From Modestobacter sp. (lineage in GTDB: Bacteria > Actinomycetota > Actinomycetes > Mycobacteriales > Geodermatophilaceae), in the NCBI GenBank assembly GCA_025966175.1, contig JAOPVN010000484.1:1-5122 (forward strand): a stretch of DNA of 5,122 nt, written 5' to 3'. The notes beneath the pieces are model-generated. The model saw nothing but the letters and a program-made list of their open reading frames with translations, ran no database searches and was not told where the DNA came from. Positions 4,387-5,122 of this stretch are shown here, in pieces. Within the stretch, counting starts at the first letter, position 1. The number at the start of each line of letters is the position of its first letter. The position numbers and the translations under genes are program-made.

Positions 4387-5122
4387 GTGTTCGAGAAGGT
4401 CCTGGTCGCCAACCGCGGCGAGATCGCCGTCCGCGCCTTCCGTGCCGCCTACGAACTGGGCGCCGGAACGGTCGCCGTCTTCCCCCATGAGGACCGCAAC
4501 TCCGTCCACCGGCTCAAGGCCGACGAGAGCTACGAGATCGGCGAGCCCGGGCACCCGGTGCGCGCCTACCTGGACGTCGACGAGATCGTGCGCGCCGCCC
4601 AGCGGGCCGGCGCCGACGCGGTCTACCCCGGCTACGGGTTCCTCTCGGAGAACCCCGACCTCGCCGAGGCGTGCGCCCGCGCCGGGATCACCTTCGTCGG
4701 CCCGTCGGCCGAGGTACTGGAGCTCACCGGCGACAAGTCGCGCGCGATCGCCGCGGCCCGGGAGGCCGGCCTGCCGGTGCTGCAGGGCACCGACCCCAGC
4801 GACGACGTCGACACGCTGCTGGCCGCCGCCGACTCCATCGAGGGCCCGATCTTCGTCAAGGCCGTCGCCGGCGGCGGTGGCCGCGGCATGCGCCGGGTCG
4901 AGGACCGCGACCAGCTGCGCAGCAACATCGAGGCGGCGATGCGGGAGGCGGAGTCGGCGTTCGGCGACGCCACGGTCTTCCTCGAGCAGGCGGTCATCGA
5001 GCCGCGGCACATCGAGGTGCAGATCCTCGCCGACGGCGAGGGCAACGTCATCCACCTCTACGAGCGCGACTGCTCGGTGCAGCGCCGCCACCAGAAGGTC
5101 ATCGAGATCGCCCCGGCGCCCA
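4387..5122 (+). CDS. pyc: pyruvate carboxylase, N-terminal part (3' truncated by window)
   Basis: The first 245 residues form the biotin carboxylase domain of pyruvate carboxylase, the cytoplasmic biotin enzyme that makes oxaloacetate from pyruvate, bicarbonate and ATP. Visible are KVLVANRGEIAVRAFRAAYE at the N-terminus, PHEDRNSVHRLKADESYEIG (33-52), YPGYGFLSENPDLAE (80-94), GDKSRA with Lys117, the ATP-grasp glycine loop FVKAVAGGGGRGMR (156-169, with Lys158) and ERDCSVQRRHQKVIE (226-240). The HEDRNSVHRLKADE and GEPGHPVRAYLDVDEI segments point to pyruvate carboxylase rather than acetyl-, propionyl- or acyl-CoA carboxylase alpha subunits. The full enzyme is usually about 1,120-1,150 residues, so roughly four fifths lies beyond the window. 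GTG 4387 with GAGAGGAG upstream is the natural start. It is a housekeeping anaplerotic gene that is probably not functionally tied to the catabolic cluster, although both feed the TCA cycle. Confidence 0.93.
   Translation, partial: MFEKVLVANRGEIAVRAFRAAYELGAGTVAVFPHEDRNSVHRLKADESYEIGEPGHPVRAYLDVDEIVRAAQRAGADAVYPGYGFLSENPDLAEACARAGITFVGPSAEVLELTGDKSRAIAAAREAGLPVLQGTDPSDDVDTLLAAADSIEGPIFVKAVAGGGGRGMRRVEDRDQLRSNIEAAMREAESAFGDATVFLEQAVIEPRHIEVQILADGEGNVIHLYERDCSVQRRHQKVIEIAPAP

Noticed and set aside
4327..5091. A 254-codon minus-strand open frame opposite pyc
   Set aside because: It is a shadow of the pyruvate carboxylase frame, with Val/Gly/Asp/Arg-rich composition and no known motif.
1..5122. 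CRISPR array, insertion sequence, tRNA or rRNA
   Set aside because: No regularly spaced repeats, transposase motifs, terminal inverted repeats with target duplications, or tRNA-like folds were seen on either strand.

Overview
The window is a very GC-rich stretch with strongly G/C-ending codons, GTG as well as ATG starts, and terminator-like hairpins without T-runs. This points to a high-GC actinomycete. The pyruvate carboxylase sequence at the right edge is also of actinobacterial type, but genus cannot be fixed from this sequence alone. All five or six genes run left to right on the + strand.

Layout: (1) 1-254, the last 83 codons of a flavin-dependent aromatic monooxygenase of the HpaB family. 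(2) A strong GC hairpin at 271-304. (3) A compact run of three genes, likely one transcript: an alpha/beta hydrolase (328-1143), a RidA/YjgF-family protein (1184-1576) and a fumarylacetoacetate hydrolase (FAH) family protein (1631-2527), closed by a terminator-like hairpin at 2534-2560. (4) A 200-base leader, then a divergent Amt-family membrane protein starting at GTG 2728 and ending at 4134. (5) A structured 252-base gap with two strong stem-loops and an 18-base operator-like dyad. (6) The first 245 codons of pyruvate carboxylase (pyc), a housekeeping gene that probably marks the edge of the catabolic cluster.

The first four enzymes look like a catabolic pathway. A two-component flavin monooxygenase hydroxylates or opens a ring, and a serine hydrolase, a RidA-type deaminase-like protein and an FAH-type hydrolase or hydratase process the open-chain product. 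The combination of monooxygenase, alpha/beta hydrolase, RidA protein and transporter recalls the E. coli Rut pyrimidine pathway, although the oxygenase and transporter families differ. This suggests, without proving it, that the substrate contains nitrogen.

The most unusual item is the Amt-like protein. A hand alignment to E. coli AmtB keeps the outer ammonium-binding region (Phe107, Trp148, Asp160 and Ser219 equivalents). Both members of the normally near-invariant pore twin-histidine pair are replaced (Tyr188 and Ala349), and the C-terminal regulatory His-Gly-Glu motif is gone. It is therefore unlikely to be an ordinary ammonium channel and may be a transporter or sensor dedicated to this cluster.
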